Positions 1 through 7,762 are shown, counted from the stretch's first letter. The stretch: DNA of 64,000 bases from Murinocardiopsis flavida (GCF_003014485.1 NZ_PYGA01000012.1:1-64000); one strand, 5' to 3'. The notes: generated from the letters alone by a model not told the origin. Translations and numbers: made by a program.

Positions 1-61
1 GCAGGGAGCATCCGGACAGCAGGATCGCGGCGCACACGGCCGCGCCGATCTGGCGTTTCAT
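1..61 (-). CDS. Lipoprotein, N-terminal part (runs off left edge)
   Basis: The first 61 bases on the minus strand open with ATG and encode about 20 residues before the window ends. The peptide has a Lys/Arg N-terminus, a short hydrophobic stretch and the lipobox LSGC with Cys 18, so the protein should be lipidated and anchored to the outer face of the membrane. An AGGA motif lies about 7 bases before the ATG. It follows lsr2 on the same strand after a gap of 168 bases. Nothing can be said about the mature part. The signal peptide is clear; the function is unknown. Confidence 0.6.
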   Translation of the reverse strand, partial: MKRQIGAAVCAAILLSGCSL

Positions 62-229
62 GGCAAGGGTCCTCGTGTGGGGGAACTGAAGGACTGCTGG
101 CTATGGGGTTGTGCCGCGGCCTCGGCCGCGGGCGTTCTCGTGGTGGTGGGACGCGGCCGGAGCCCGCGCGGATCCCGTGGTTGTGAGGGGTGTCCGCGGA
201 TGGGGCACGGACGACCGGGTGCGTGGCGG

Positions 230-628
230 TCAGGGGGCCGCGGGGGCGAACGGGTCGCTGGGGGTGAACGGGTGGTGGGCCGTGGCCGGGGCGGGCGGCG
301 CCGGTGCGGCCGGGGTTCCAGCGCGGTAGGCGGCCACGACGGGTCCCGGGATGCGTCCGCGGGTGCTGACCTCGTAGCCGTTGCGTGCCGCCCATGCGCG
401 GACCCGTGCGGGCTCCTCCGGGTCGGGGCGCGGGGCCGAGCGCTTGCGCGCTGTGGCGGTCGTGCGGGCCGCCTCCACGAACGGGGCCAGGGCCGCGCGG
501 AGCAGGCGGGCGTTGTCCTCGCTGAGGTCGATCTCGTAGCGCCGGCCGTCGAGGCCGAAGTCAATGGTCTCCTCGGCGCGGGAGCCGTTCAGGTCATCGA
601 TCAGTTCCACCGTTGTGCGCTGAGCCAT
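230..628 (-). CDS. lsr2: Lsr2 nucleoid-associated protein (H-NS-like xenogeneic silencer)
   Basis: A 132-residue protein. The N-terminal half (MAQRTTVELIDDL onward) matches the Lsr2 dimerisation domain. The C-terminal half carries the DNA-binding domain, with VRAWAARNGYEVS followed by the AT-hook-like RGR at residues 90-92. Lsr2 binds AT-rich minor grooves, bridges DNA and silences acquired genes in actinobacteria. ATG 628 is chosen over the in-frame GTG at 643 because GGGGAG lies 5 bases before it. After the DNA-binding domain there is an Ala/Pro-rich tail of about 25 residues, longer than in typical Lsr2 of about 110 residues. An 18-bp perfect palindrome sits 14 bp upstream of the start. 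This is probably an accessory paralogue of a core Lsr2, inferred from its neighbourhood of toxin and hypothetical genes. Confidence 0.93.
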   Translation of the reverse strand: MAQRTTVELIDDLNGSRAEETIDFGLDGRRYEIDLSEDNARLLRAALAPFVEAARTTATARKRSAPRPDPEEPARVRAWAARNGYEVSTRGRIPGPVVAAYRAGTPAAPAPPAPATAHHPFTPSDPFAPAAP

Positions 629-641
629 GCTCTCCCCTTTC

Positions 642-659
642 ACCCATACGCGTATGGGT
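642..659. promoter_or_regulatory. 18-bp perfect palindrome in the lsr2 leader
   Basis: ACCCATACGCGTATGGGT is a perfect dyad. It lies 13-14 bases upstream of the lsr2 ATG and just past the ribosome binding site, in the 66-base gap between the lsr2 start and the stop of the candidate immunity gene. Position and symmetry suggest an operator, possibly autoregulatory. With no loop and no T-run it is a poor terminator. Confidence 0.5.
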
Positions 660-694
660 ACCTGGTCACGAACCCGCTGGGATCGCCCGCGCCG

Positions 695-1129
695 CTAGCC
701 GGCGTCGGCGCGGTTGCGCGTCTTGTTCTCGTATCTGGCGATAATGGAGGAGACGGAGGCCCCTGTGCGCTGCTCAAGAAATGCGCCCAGGAGGCGGAAC
801 ATCTCCTCGCTGGCCTGCGTGTCCTGCTCGGGGGAGAGTGCGGCGCGCAACGTCGGGCGCTGTTCGTCCGGGAACGCCGAGCGCAGCACCAGAACCGGCC
901 ATGCCGGGGATGCCTCGCAGTCGAGCCGCAGCGCGAGCCAGTGGTTGAATCCGAGGAGGAGCCCCCAGTCATTGCCTGCGTCGCAGCCGTTCACGAAGAC
1001 GGTGAACTGAAGGAACGACCCGTCCAGCCCATAGTTCTTGGGGCGTTTCTGCACGTCGTTGAAAAGAATGCGGTAGTCCATCGGCAGGAACCTGTCAATC
1101 CAGTTGTTCGAAGTCAAGGTACTGGCCAT
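695..1129 (-). CDS. Candidate immunity protein for the adjacent HINT toxin
   Basis: A 144-residue acidic, aromatic-rich protein with no signal peptide and no membrane segment. It opens MASTLTSNNWIDRFLP and includes FLQFTVFVNG and GLLLGFNHWLAL. The reading frame extends upstream to 1414, but that part is a shadow of the toxin gene. ATG 1129 is chosen because GGGAA precedes it by about 5 bases; it overlaps the toxin's 3' end by 35 bp. A second possible start is ATG 1081. In polymorphic toxin loci the gene directly after the toxin normally encodes the cognate immunity protein, so that role is inferred from position. I do not recognise a named immunity family. Confidence 0.6.
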   Translation of the reverse strand: MASTLTSNNWIDRFLPMDYRILFNDVQKRPKNYGLDGSFLQFTVFVNGCDAGNDWGLLLGFNHWLALRLDCEASPAWPVLVLRSAFPDEQRPTLRAALSPEQDTQASEEMFRLLGAFLEQRTGASVSSIIARYENKTRNRADAG

Positions 1130-2918
1130 TAAATTCCCAGAGCTGCTTCCATTCTTCGACAGGCATGCCTTTCCGGTCGGTGAATTCGTCGTAGACGCGC
1201 CCGTCGCGGATGACGACCTCGTGGGTGCGCCACATGGTGTCGTGGCCGCGGTACTGACCGAGGTAGGGGGCGCCGGCGGAGTCGCTGATCCGGTACCGCT
1301 GCCCGCCGATCTTGCCTTGGATCTGCCGGGCCACCTGTTCGCATCCGAAACTGTCGCAGGCTTCGGCGGGGTCGCGGGGCGTCCAGTCCTCTCCCAGATC
1401 GCCGCAGTCGTCATTGTGGACCAGGACGGGCTGGTCGCCGGCCATCACGTAGTAGGTGTGCAGTCCGGCGACGGTGAGGTTGCGGGCCTCCTGGCCTGGA
1501 GCGGTGCGGTGCTCGACGCCGGCCACGGTGGCCCAGGCGCCGTTGCTGCCGCGCAGCCGGGTGCCGGCCCGCACGTCCTCGGCGTCGACCCACGCGGCCC
1601 GGTCGGGTGCCCAGAAGGGGTGCTCGGCGGTCGCGGTGACCGTCGAGGCGGCTCCGGTGCGGCCGGTGAGGGTGATCTCGACGAGGTCCTTGGTGCCGGT
1701 GCCGGCGATCAGGTCGGTGACCGGACGCGGACCCTCGCGGCCGGTGCGCGGGTCGAAGGCCAGGACCTCCTCGCCCTCCTGGACCGCGGAGATGGGCTGT
1801 GTGGAGCCGTCGGCCATGAGGACCGGGGTAGCGGGCAGGAAGCTGTTGGCCTTGCAGGAGCCCCGCGGCGTCTCGGCCTCGCCGTCGCGCCGTGTCCCGG
1901 GCTTGTCCGGGCCGCCCGCGCGGGGGAGCGGCGCCGGGGCGGGGGCGGGCGGCGCCCCGCCCTTGCCCGCGGCGCCCAGCCCTTTGACGGCCTTGCCGCC
2001 GGGGACGAGGTCGGCGAGCGAGCCGAGGACGTGCGCGCCGGCCTTGCCGTACGCGCCGTTGCCGGCATAGCCGCGCGCCTGGTCGTTGACCAGCCAATTG
2101 CCCGGGCTGAAGGGCGAGTGCAAGGTGTTGTAGGCCGCGTTGTCCCATAGGTGGCGGCCGATGCCTGCGACGTAGTCGCCGCGCTGCCACTGCCGTGCCA
2201 GGCGCATGTCCCGCTGGAGTTGGTGGCGGTCAATCTCGTCGCCGGCCGCCACCAGCGACTCCCCCGCGCGCTGCCCGGCCTCCACCGGGTGCAGGAACGC
2301 GTTTCCGGTGCCGCTGAGGATCCCGCCGAGGATCGCCCCGCCCTCGGTGTCGAGGTCGTGGAAGTGCCCGCGGAGCCCGCCGGGCCGGGGGTTGGCTTCG
2401 ACGCCTTGGGACTCGGCGTACTTGCGCACGGCATAGGCACTCGGGTTGAAGTACTCGGCGAGGGTGAGGTCGGGGGTGGGCAGGGTGAGGGCCGGTTCCG
2501 CGGCGTCGCCGAGCCAGGCCCGCTGCAGCGACCCGCCGCCGGGGTGGAAGGCGGTGCCGATGCCGCCGAGATCGCTGAGCAGCGCGCGCGGGCTGGGGGC
2601 GTCGAGGTCGCCCAGCCCGGGCCAGAGCCCCGGGTCGGGCTCGGGCTGGGCGGGCGAGTCGGGCGGGCCCTTGGGCGCCCCGGTCGGCGGGTCGCCGCCG
2701 CCCGGAGGCGGCGACGGGGTCGGGTTTCCCGGGCCCGCCTGCGGTGCGGTGCCGTCCCCGCTGAGCAGGGCGTCGACGGCATCCTGCACGGAGGTGCGCA
2801 GCAGGCTGAGGACGCCCGAACCCAGCAGGCCGCCGAGTACGGCGGCGCTGAGGACGATGAGGGCGGCGTATTCGACGAGGGAGGCCCCGCGGTCGGGATC
2901 GTGGATTCGCAGCAGCAT
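1095..2918 (-). CDS. Polymorphic toxin: Flp-pilin-like N-terminus, HINT domain, papain-like C-terminal toxin
   Basis: A 607-residue protein. Residues 11-35 read G, then ASLVEYAALIVLSAAVLGG: a type IV Flp prepilin signature with Glu at +5 and Tyr at +6 after the Gly, followed by one hydrophobic helix. A Pro/Gly-rich linker spans about 55-110. Residues 110-320 are an uncharacterised Gly-rich region. A pretoxin HINT domain runs from Cys 355 (GSCKANSFLPATPVLMADG) to VLVHN at 498-502, the usual self-cleavage site. The last 105 residues are the variable toxin tip, with Cys 526 (FGCEQVARQ), His 566 (THEVVIRDG) and Asp 572/577. This order resembles papain-fold toxin domains. The protein is probably exported and processed, and the following gene probably gives immunity. 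The toxin family is inferred from the Cys/His pattern; the HINT domain and pilin motif are seen directly. Confidence 0.85.
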   Translation of the reverse strand: MLLRIHDPDRGASLVEYAALIVLSAAVLGGLLGSGVLSLLRTSVQDAVDALLSGDGTAPQAGPGNPTPSPPPGGGDPPTGAPKGPPDSPAQPEPDPGLWPGLGDLDAPSPRALLSDLGGIGTAFHPGGGSLQRAWLGDAAEPALTLPTPDLTLAEYFNPSAYAVRKYAESQGVEANPRPGGLRGHFHDLDTEGGAILGGILSGTGNAFLHPVEAGQRAGESLVAAGDEIDRHQLQRDMRLARQWQRGDYVAGIGRHLWDNAAYNTLHSPFSPGNWLVNDQARGYAGNGAYGKAGAHVLGSLADLVPGGKAVKGLGAAGKGGAPPAPAPAPLPRAGGPDKPGTRRDGEAETPRGSCKANSFLPATPVLMADGSTQPISAVQEGEEVLAFDPRTGREGPRPVTDLIAGTGTKDLVEITLTGRTGAASTVTATAEHPFWAPDRAAWVDAEDVRAGTRLRGSNGAWATVAGVEHRTAPGQEARNLTVAGLHTYYVMAGDQPVLVHNDDCGDLGEDWTPRDPAEACDSFGCEQVARQIQGKIGGQRYRISDSAGAPYLGQYRGHDTMWRTHEVVIRDGRVYDEFTDRKGMPVEEWKQLWEFNGQYLDFEQLD

Positions 2919-3017
2919 GAACTCACCTGGGGGATGGGCGTTTCGCGGGCACGGCGAATAGGGCCGCGGCGCGCACGGGGCCGCCGCCGGCGAATGCGGG
3001 TCAAGGTCTGGTTCAGG

Positions 3018-3392
3018 TCAAGGGCGGAGCAGGAATTCCCGCGAATCGGCGCGCAGGGAGAAAATGAGTATTGCGAGCGGGATGAGCATCTGCGAAATCC
3101 AGGTGAGCCCGGCCCCGACCGAGGCCAGGGAGGCGAGGATCCCGCAGACGCCGAACGCGATGAGCCCGCAGAACAGGACGGTCCCCCGTTTGGGCAGCAG
3201 CATGGCCAGCAGGAACGCCGCGGCGCCGGGGGCGGTCACGAACACGAACGTGGCCAGCAGGACCAGCGGTGCGGATCCCTCGGTGAGAATGAGCCCGGCG
3301 CTGGCCAACACGGATATGACCGCGAACGCATACAGCGCGACGCGCACGATCTTCAGGCTGGCGGGAATTCGGGTGAGCACGCTCATTGTCAT
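3018..3392 (-). CDS. Four-helix integral membrane protein, unknown function
   Basis: A 124-residue protein with four predicted membrane helices, around residues 16-36 (VALYAFAVISVLASAG), 40-60, 66-90 and 95-118, joined by short loops, and a charged C-terminus ending EFLLRP. The upstream part of the frame lacks coding character. ATG 3392 is preferred, with ATG 3386 as an alternative; GAAGG lies about 13 bases ahead, a weak site. It precedes the toxin gene on the same strand by 100 bp. The C-terminal tail extends into the gap before the toxin start. I recognise no family. Confidence 0.55.
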   Translation of the reverse strand: MTMSVLTRIPASLKIVRVALYAFAVISVLASAGLILTEGSAPLVLLATFVFVTAPGAAAFLLAMLLPKRGTVLFCGLIAFGVCGILASLASVGAGLTWISQMLIPLAILIFSLRADSREFLLRP

Positions 3393-3580
3393 CCACCCGC
3401 CTTCGCAGGGCGGCGAAAAAAGGGACATTCGGGGAAAACAGCGCACTTCGCCGTGGTCTCCATTGGGGGCCTCCTGTGGTTAATAGGAAATGGAGAGGTT
3501 TCACGGTAACGCAGTGACTTCGGGCTGTCATGGGACTTATGGATTGCGGCCGGATCAGGTCAGGGGTGTCTACCGAAAAT

Positions 3581-3614
3581 GCCGCCCCGGGCCGCACGCG
3601 CGGCCCGGGGCGGC
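3581..3614 (-). terminator. Strong GC hairpin with T-run, terminator-like on minus strand
   Basis: A perfect 15-bp inverted repeat, GCCGCCCCGGGCCGC, has arms at 3581-3595 and 3600-3614 and a 4-base loop. Read on the minus strand it is followed by ATTTTCGG, a short T-run. It lies in a 577-base gap (3393-3969) with no convincing gene. A second perfect inverted repeat, CTGCGGGCCCG at 3633-3643 and 3660-3670 with a 16-base loop, follows 19 bp away. Together they would insulate the plus-strand pair at 3970 from the minus-strand genes. Confidence 0.5.
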
Positions 3615-3969
3615 GGGGCCCCGGACGGGTTCCTGCGGGCCCGTCCCCCCTTGATCTGGCGGGCCCGCAGGGGCGGCAGTCGTCGCCGGCGGTGGAGTGC
3701 GGGCGCGCCGCGCCGTTCCTGCCGCCGCGCCGCACTGACGTGCGGTGCGCCCGTCCGGGGCGGGCACCAGTAGGGCTCGACTCCGCGCCCGGGGTCAAGC
3801 GGTCGGCCGAGTCGTTTTCGCCCGTCCCGGCACTGCTGGGGCGGGGCGGGCGCGCCGGGTGAGTTTTCTTGTGGCACCGGCTTGCCGCGGGGGGCGAAGG
3901 TGAGCCTGGATGCGGGTGCGCACGCCCGCCCCGGGTCTGCGCACCGACCACGGGTTGGAGGCGACCCCG

Positions 3970-4383
3970 ATGTCTGCGACACCCCGCACCCGCACCCGCT
4001 GCTGCACCCGCCCGCTGCCCGCCTGTGCGCGCGACGTCGCGCGGATCCGCGTCTGGGCCGCCCGTCGGCTCGTCGGCCGCGCCCGCAGCGAGGAGGTCCT
4101 GCTGGTCGTCAGCGAACTGGCCACCAATGCCCTGGTCCACGCCTCCGCGCCACCGGGGTCCCGGCCCGGCGGGGTGGTGCTGCGCCTGGATGCGCACGGG
4201 GTGGAGGTCCGGGTGCACACCCCGGCCGCTCCGGGACGCGTCCCGGCCCCGCGGGCCGCAGGGACGGGCGCGGAGTCGGGGCGCGGCCTGGCGCTGGTCG
4301 CCGCCCTGGCCGATGCGTGGGGCATCGATCCGGGTCCGGACCGGGTGCGCGTGTGGGCCCGCTTCGCGACCGGGGGTGCGTGA
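3970..4383 (+). CDS. RsbW-like ATP-binding (HATPase) protein
   Basis: A 137-residue protein of the anti-sigma-factor kinase-like HATPase group common in actinomycetes. The N box is VVSELATNALVHA, and the G2-like motif ESGRGLALVAALADAWG follows near residue 105. In RsbW/SpoIIAB proteins these bind ATP and phosphorylate a STAS anti-anti-sigma factor; many actinomycete members have no known partner. The start ATG 3970 is fixed by GGAGG 8 bases upstream, while the frame opens earlier at 3910 without a good site. The stop overlaps the next ATG (TGATG), so the two genes are translationally coupled. No sigma or STAS gene lies nearby. Confidence 0.8.
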   Translation: MSATPRTRTRCCTRPLPACARDVARIRVWAARRLVGRARSEEVLLVVSELATNALVHASAPPGSRPGGVVLRLDAHGVEVRVHTPAAPGRVPAPRAAGTGAESGRGLALVAALADAWGIDPGPDRVRVWARFATGGA

Positions 4384-4727
4384 TGGCGCTGCTGCTGCGG
4401 CCCCGGCCCCGCGGCGACGCGAAGCCGCGGCGGCGCTTCGGCCGTTACGTCCAGGCGGCCGCGCCCCCGCCCCCGCCCCCGTCACAGGGGCCGGCCGAGA
4501 CCGCCCAGGCGCTGTTCGCCGCGCTGCGCCGCGCCGGGGCCGTGCGGGTGTACGGGGCGGTGCACGCGACGGTGGCGGTGGTGTCGCTGCCTGGCGCCAC
4601 GGTGTGGTGCCGGGCCGGGGAGCTGTCCTGGACTGAGCGGGGCGGGGCCGCGGTGCGGCTGGGCTCCGCCGACATCGACCGGGCGGTGCGGCTCCTGCTC
4701 GGCGCGGCCGGGCCCTCCGTCGCCTGA
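4383..4727 (+). CDS. Hypothetical protein coupled to the RsbW-like gene
   Basis: A 114-residue protein whose ATG overlaps the TGA of the preceding HATPase gene. It has a basic N-terminus rich in Arg/Pro (residues 1-25), a run of eight Pro residues around 31-38, then a compact domain (TAQALFAALRRAGAVRVYG through RAVRLLLGAAG) with alternating strands and helices. There is no signal peptide or membrane segment. The coupling implies that the two products are made in similar amounts and may act together. I recognise no family. The stop is 23 bp from the convergent stop of the HTH gene at 4751. Confidence 0.6.
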   Translation: MALLLRPRPRGDAKPRRRFGRYVQAAAPPPPPPSQGPAETAQALFAALRRAGAVRVYGAVHATVAVVSLPGATVWCRAGELSWTERGGAAVRLGSADIDRAVRLLLGAAGPSVA

Positions 4728-4750
4728 GTGCGCCGCGGGTCCGGCGCGGT

Positions 4751-4984
4751 TCAGTCGGCGCGGTAGCGGTGGGGGCGCGGCCGGGACCGCTGCGCGGGGG
4801 CGGGGTGGTGCAGGGCGGCGGTGAGGATCTCGGCGATGTCCTCGGCGGTGAATCGCACGTGCTTGCCCAGGCGCCGGTGCGGGACCTGGCGGGCGGCGAC
4901 CTTGGCGCGCAGCCACGACGGGCGGACGTTGAGGTACTCGGCGGCCTGGTCGATGCTCAGCAGCGGCGTGTCCAGCCCGCTCAC
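4751..4984 (-). CDS. Excisionase/MerR-type helix-turn-helix DNA-binding protein
   Basis: A 77-residue protein. Residues 8-50 (LLSIDQAAEYLNVRPSWLRA ... HVRFTAEDIAEIL) match the excisionase-family HTH, with the typical order of HTH, wing (GKHVRF) and helix. The basic tail ends RPRPHRYRAD. The start GTG 4984 overlaps the WhiB stop (GTGA), which is why the longer upstream frame is rejected. Such proteins act as recombination directionality factors or small repressors. No integrase is visible in the window, so a regulatory role inside the WhiB operon is equally possible. Confidence 0.8.
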   Translation of the reverse strand: MSGLDTPLLSIDQAAEYLNVRPSWLRAKVAARQVPHRRLGKHVRFTAEDIAEILTAALHHPAPAQRSRPRPHRYRAD

Positions 4985-5229
4985 CGGCGCCCGCCCGTGC
5001 CTGCGCCTGCCCCGCGCAGGGCGCGGCGATCCTGCTCGCTGGTGCCGCCCCACACCCCGTAGGCCTCGCCGCTGCCGAGCGCCTCGGCCAGGCAGTCCCG
5101 GCGCACGGGGCAGGCGGCGCACAGGCGCTTGGCGGCGCGCACCGACCCGCCCTGGGCGGGGAAGAACAGGCCGGGGTCCGCGCCCCGGCAGCGGGCGGCC
5201 TCATGCCAGCGGCGGTCGGGTGTGCTCAT
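4981..5229 (-). CDS. WhiB-family iron-sulfur transcriptional regulator
   Basis: An 82-residue WhiB-like protein with the four cluster-binding cysteines at 14, 37, 40 and 46 (C-x22-C-x2-C-x5-C) and the turn motif GVWGG at 58-62, followed by a basic C-terminus (SEQDRRALRG) for DNA contact. WhiB proteins bind a [4Fe-4S] cluster and usually act through the primary sigma factor. The ATG overlaps the TGA of the DUF2637 gene, and its own stop overlaps the next start, so it is the middle member of a coupled trio. WhiB genes of this kind are frequent on actinomycete plasmids and phages. Confidence 0.95.
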   Translation of the reverse strand: MSTPDRRWHEAARCRGADPGLFFPAQGGSVRAAKRLCAACPVRRDCLAEALGSGEAYGVWGGTSEQDRRALRGAGAGTGGRR

Positions 5230-6239
5230 GGTGCGGGCTCCTCACGGGGTGCGGGCAGCGTCGTGGCCGCGGCGGGCTCCGGGGCGGGGGCGGTGATCCG
5301 GTTGAGGATGCGCTGGCCGCTGCGGGTCTGCACGCCCAGGCGGCGGGCGAGTTCGGCACCGGTGATGTGGGGGTGGTCGGCGAGGATGCGGCGGGCCCGG
5401 GCGTCGTTGCGGTCGCGGCGGTGCTTGCGCTTCTTCTTGCGGGAGAGTCGCGTTGGGTCCGGACCCGGCGCCGCATCGGGCGGGGCGGGCGGTGCGGGGC
5501 CTGTGCTGGGGTTGTGGGCCGCCGGGTCCGGACCGTGCGGGGGGCGCGGCGCGGGCGCGGTCGCGGCGGCTGCGGCAGGGGGCGGGGTCGCCCCGGGGTC
5601 CGGACCCGCAGCCGGACCTTCGGGCGCCTGCGGGCCGGACCTTCCCGCGGTGCCGGCGGGGGGTGTGCCGTACCAGAGGTGGGCGCTGAGCGCCTCGGCC
5701 GGTTCCCCGGGCCCCGGGGCGGCGGGGCCGCGGCCCGGGGAACGGGGGGCCGGTGCGGCCGGGCGGGCGGGGGCGGAGCGCAGCCGGGTCTCGATGCGGG
5801 CGAACTCGGCGCGGTAGCGGGGGGCGGCCTCGGCGAGCAGGATCAGCAGGACGGGGGCGATGGCGTGAAGCAGGATCCCGGCCGGGTCGGGGTCCAGGCG
5901 CAGCACCCCGCCGGCCCCGGTGGTGAACACGCTGCTCCACACGTTGAGGGTGAGGGTGACGCCGCCGGTGAAGGCGCGCAGCAGCCACGCCCACACCCCG
6001 GCGCTGGCGCCGTAGCGCGACAGGACCGCGTCCGAGGACAGCACGGCCCACAGGGCGATGCCGACCAGCGGCTCCAGCAGCCACGCGATCCAGGCGGGCA
6101 CCCCGTGCGCGATCGCGAGCAGGGCGACGTTGACGGTGGAGAACGCGAGCGCGCCCGCGGCCACCGCGGTCAGGGCCCGGTCCAGGTTGCGCCCGGCGCG
6201 CTGGATCCGGGTCAGTTCGGTCGCGGTGGCCGCGGGCAT
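5226..6239 (-). CDS. DUF2637-type membrane protein with C-terminal winged helix
   Basis: A 337-residue protein. The N-terminal half has about four hydrophobic segments (residues 26-46, 50-70, 85-105 and 120-140), as in the DUF2637 family found on actinomycete integrative elements and chromosomes. A long Pro/Ala-rich linker spans about 155-265. The C-terminal 60 residues are basic (LSRKKKRKHRRDRND), then a helix-turn-helix (ARRILADHPHITGAELARRL) related to the winged-helix modules found later in the window. ATG 6239 is chosen because GAGGAG lies 8 bases upstream. The stop overlaps the WhiB start. A role in plasmid spread or septum-associated DNA movement is known only by analogy. Confidence 0.7.
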   Translation of the reverse strand: MPAATATELTRIQRAGRNLDRALTAVAAGALAFSTVNVALLAIAHGVPAWIAWLLEPLVGIALWAVLSSDAVLSRYGASAGVWAWLLRAFTGGVTLTLNVWSSVFTTGAGGVLRLDPDPAGILLHAIAPVLLILLAEAAPRYRAEFARIETRLRSAPARPAAPAPRSPGRGPAAPGPGEPAEALSAHLWYGTPPAGTAGRSGPQAPEGPAAGPDPGATPPPAAAAATAPAPRPPHGPDPAAHNPSTGPAPPAPPDAAPGPDPTRLSRKKKRKHRRDRNDARARRILADHPHITGAELARRLGVQTRSGQRILNRITAPAPEPAAATTLPAPREEPAP

Positions 6240-6290
6240 GCGCAAGCTCCTCACAGCGCGAAGACATGGGGGGCGGGGTGGGGCTCGCGG

Positions 6291-6620
6291 TCAGTCGGGG
6301 CGGATGTTGGGGGCGTAGGTGGCCAGGGCGCGATGGCGGGCGCGGGCCTCATCGCTGATGGCCACGACCCGGTAGGCGGCGGCGCCGATGCGGTGCTCGC
6401 AGGTGGTGTGGCCGTCCTCGCGCACCACGGGGGCCTGGAGGAGGTCGGCGATGCGTTCGACCTCGGCCTCGCGGGCCTCGTCGTCGCCGCCGGGGAAGTA
6501 GCAGAGGTCGAAGGTCGCGAGGTCGTGAACGGGCAGGTCGGGGCGGGCGTGCAGGAAGCCGGCCAGGGCGTGGATCTGGGCGAGGATCCGGGCGCGCGCG
6601 GGGGCGTCGGCGGTGTGCAT
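6291..6620 (-). CDS. Hypothetical protein coupled to the C5-methyltransferase
   Basis: A 109-residue soluble, acidic protein, mostly helical, with the segment FDLCYFPGGDDEAREAEVERIADLL and a C-terminal strand-rich part containing HTTCEHRIGAAAYRVVAISDE. The ATG overlaps the TGA of the upstream cytosine methyltransferase gene (ATGA), so the two are co-translated. There is a 51-bp gap to the next gene in the operon. It is not recognised. Its position makes an accessory or DNA-modification-related role possible, but nothing in the sequence shows one. Confidence 0.65.
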   Translation of the reverse strand: MHTADAPARARILAQIHALAGFLHARPDLPVHDLATFDLCYFPGGDDEAREAEVERIADLLQAPVVREDGHTTCEHRIGAAAYRVVAISDEARARHRALATYAPNIRPD

Positions 6621-7762
6621 CAGGGGCCTTCCTCGGGGTGTGCGGCCGATCGGTTGAGCAGGTGGGTGAGGGCGTGGGCGGCCTGCTGGGGCACGACGCC
6701 GTTGCCCAGCGCGCGGAACTGGGCGCGCCGGGCCAAGGCGAGGTCGGTCCCGGTGACCCAGCCGGGATCCAGGCCCATGGCCCACTCGACGAAGGCGGGC
6801 CTCAGCCGGGGCCGGCCGCGCCGTCCGGGCTCGGTGGGTGCGGGGGCGCGGCGTCCGACGGCGTGCTCCCAGCGGGCGATGGCGGGGGCGTAGCGGCCCC
6901 ACCGCTGTGCGGGATCAGCACCGGCCGAAGGCGAACCCCCTCGGTGGTGGGCAGGGCGCTGGGCGGGGCGGTGGCGGCAGTGGGCCGGACCGGATCCCCG
7001 GTCGGGCCCTCTGGACGGGGCGCGGTGGCGCTGTCGGCCTCCCGGGCGGGCCCCCGCGCGGCATCCCGGCGCCGCCCGGTCGGCCCGGGGCCCGGTGCGG
7101 GCGCCGTGTCCAGGTGGCACAGCACATCGGAAAGCAACACCTGGCGCCCGCGGGCCCGGCGCACCACCGGGTCGGCCGGTCCCCCGCTCCCCTCGCTCGC
7201 GCACGGGGTGGGCAGCAACGAACACCCGCTCGCGGCGGTGGCAGGCGCCGATGTCGCCAGCACGTAGGCTGCACCACCGCGCGTCATACCCTGCCGCGGC
7301 CAGGTCCGCGAGTACCCGGTCCAGGCCCCGCCCTGTCCAGCGCAGGCCGGCCACGTTCTCCAGCACGAGGAGTCCGGGTCGTAGATCGCGAACGGCGCGG
7401 GCGACGTGGACCCAGACCCCACTGCGCTTTCCCTTCTCGATGCCGGCGCCGCGCCCGGCCCCGGAGACGTCCTGACACGGCCATCCCGCGGTGAGGATGT
7501 CGACGCGCTCCTGGCGGGCCCAGTCCACGGCGGCGAGGTCGCCGAGGTTGGCCGTGCCGGGGAAGCGCACCTTCAGCAGGCGGGCGATGTCGGGGTCGTC
7601 ATCGGCGGTCCAGGCCAGGCGCGCCCCGCCCAGGGCGGTGGCGACCCCCATGTCCAGGCCGCCGTATCCGGTGCACAGCGACCCGATCACCGGCAGCGCC
7701 CCGGACGGGGCGGGCCGGTGAGCGCGGGTGCCCGGGACGGCCGATGCGAGCGCGGGCCTCAC
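6620..7762 (-). CDS. DNA (cytosine-5-)-methyltransferase
   Basis: About 380 residues with the ordered C5-MTase motifs. Motif I is IGSLCTGYGGLDMG, motif IV is AGWPCQDVSGAG with catalytic Cys 96, motif VI is LENVAGL near 134-140, motif VIII is RRERVFVAA, and RALGNGVVP forms the C-terminal SAM-pocket motif. It methylates C5 of cytosine in a specific DNA sequence. The region between motifs VIII and IX (about 190-320) is Arg/Gly/Pro-rich and is the presumed target-recognition part; its low-complexity look may make specificity unusual. GTG 7762 is chosen: it overlaps the upstream TGA (GTGA) and follows GGGGGAGGGG. No restriction endonuclease gene is adjacent, so it looks orphan or element-borne. 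Confidence 0.9.
   Translation of the reverse strand: MRPALASAVPGTRAHRPAPSGALPVIGSLCTGYGGLDMGVATALGGARLAWTADDDPDIARLLKVRFPGTANLGDLAAVDWARQERVDILTAGWPCQDVSGAGRGAGIEKGKRSGVWVHVARAVRDLRPGLLVLENVAGLRWTGRGLDRVLADLAAAGYDARWCSLRAGDIGACHRRERVFVAAHPVRERGERGTGRPGGAPGPRAPGVAFRCAVPPGHGARTGPRADRAAPGCRAGARPGGRQRHRAPSRGPDRGSGPAHCRHRPAQRPAHHRGGSPSAGADPAQRWGRYAPAIARWEHAVGRRAPAPTEPGRRGRPRLRPAFVEWAMGLDPGWVTGTDLALARRAQFRALGNGVVPQQAAHALTHLLNRSAAHPEEGP

Noticed and set aside
77-1132. Long plus-strand open frame opposite lsr2 and the immunity gene
   Set aside because: It runs antisense to two well-supported genes, has no ribosome site or domain pattern, and is explained by high GC.
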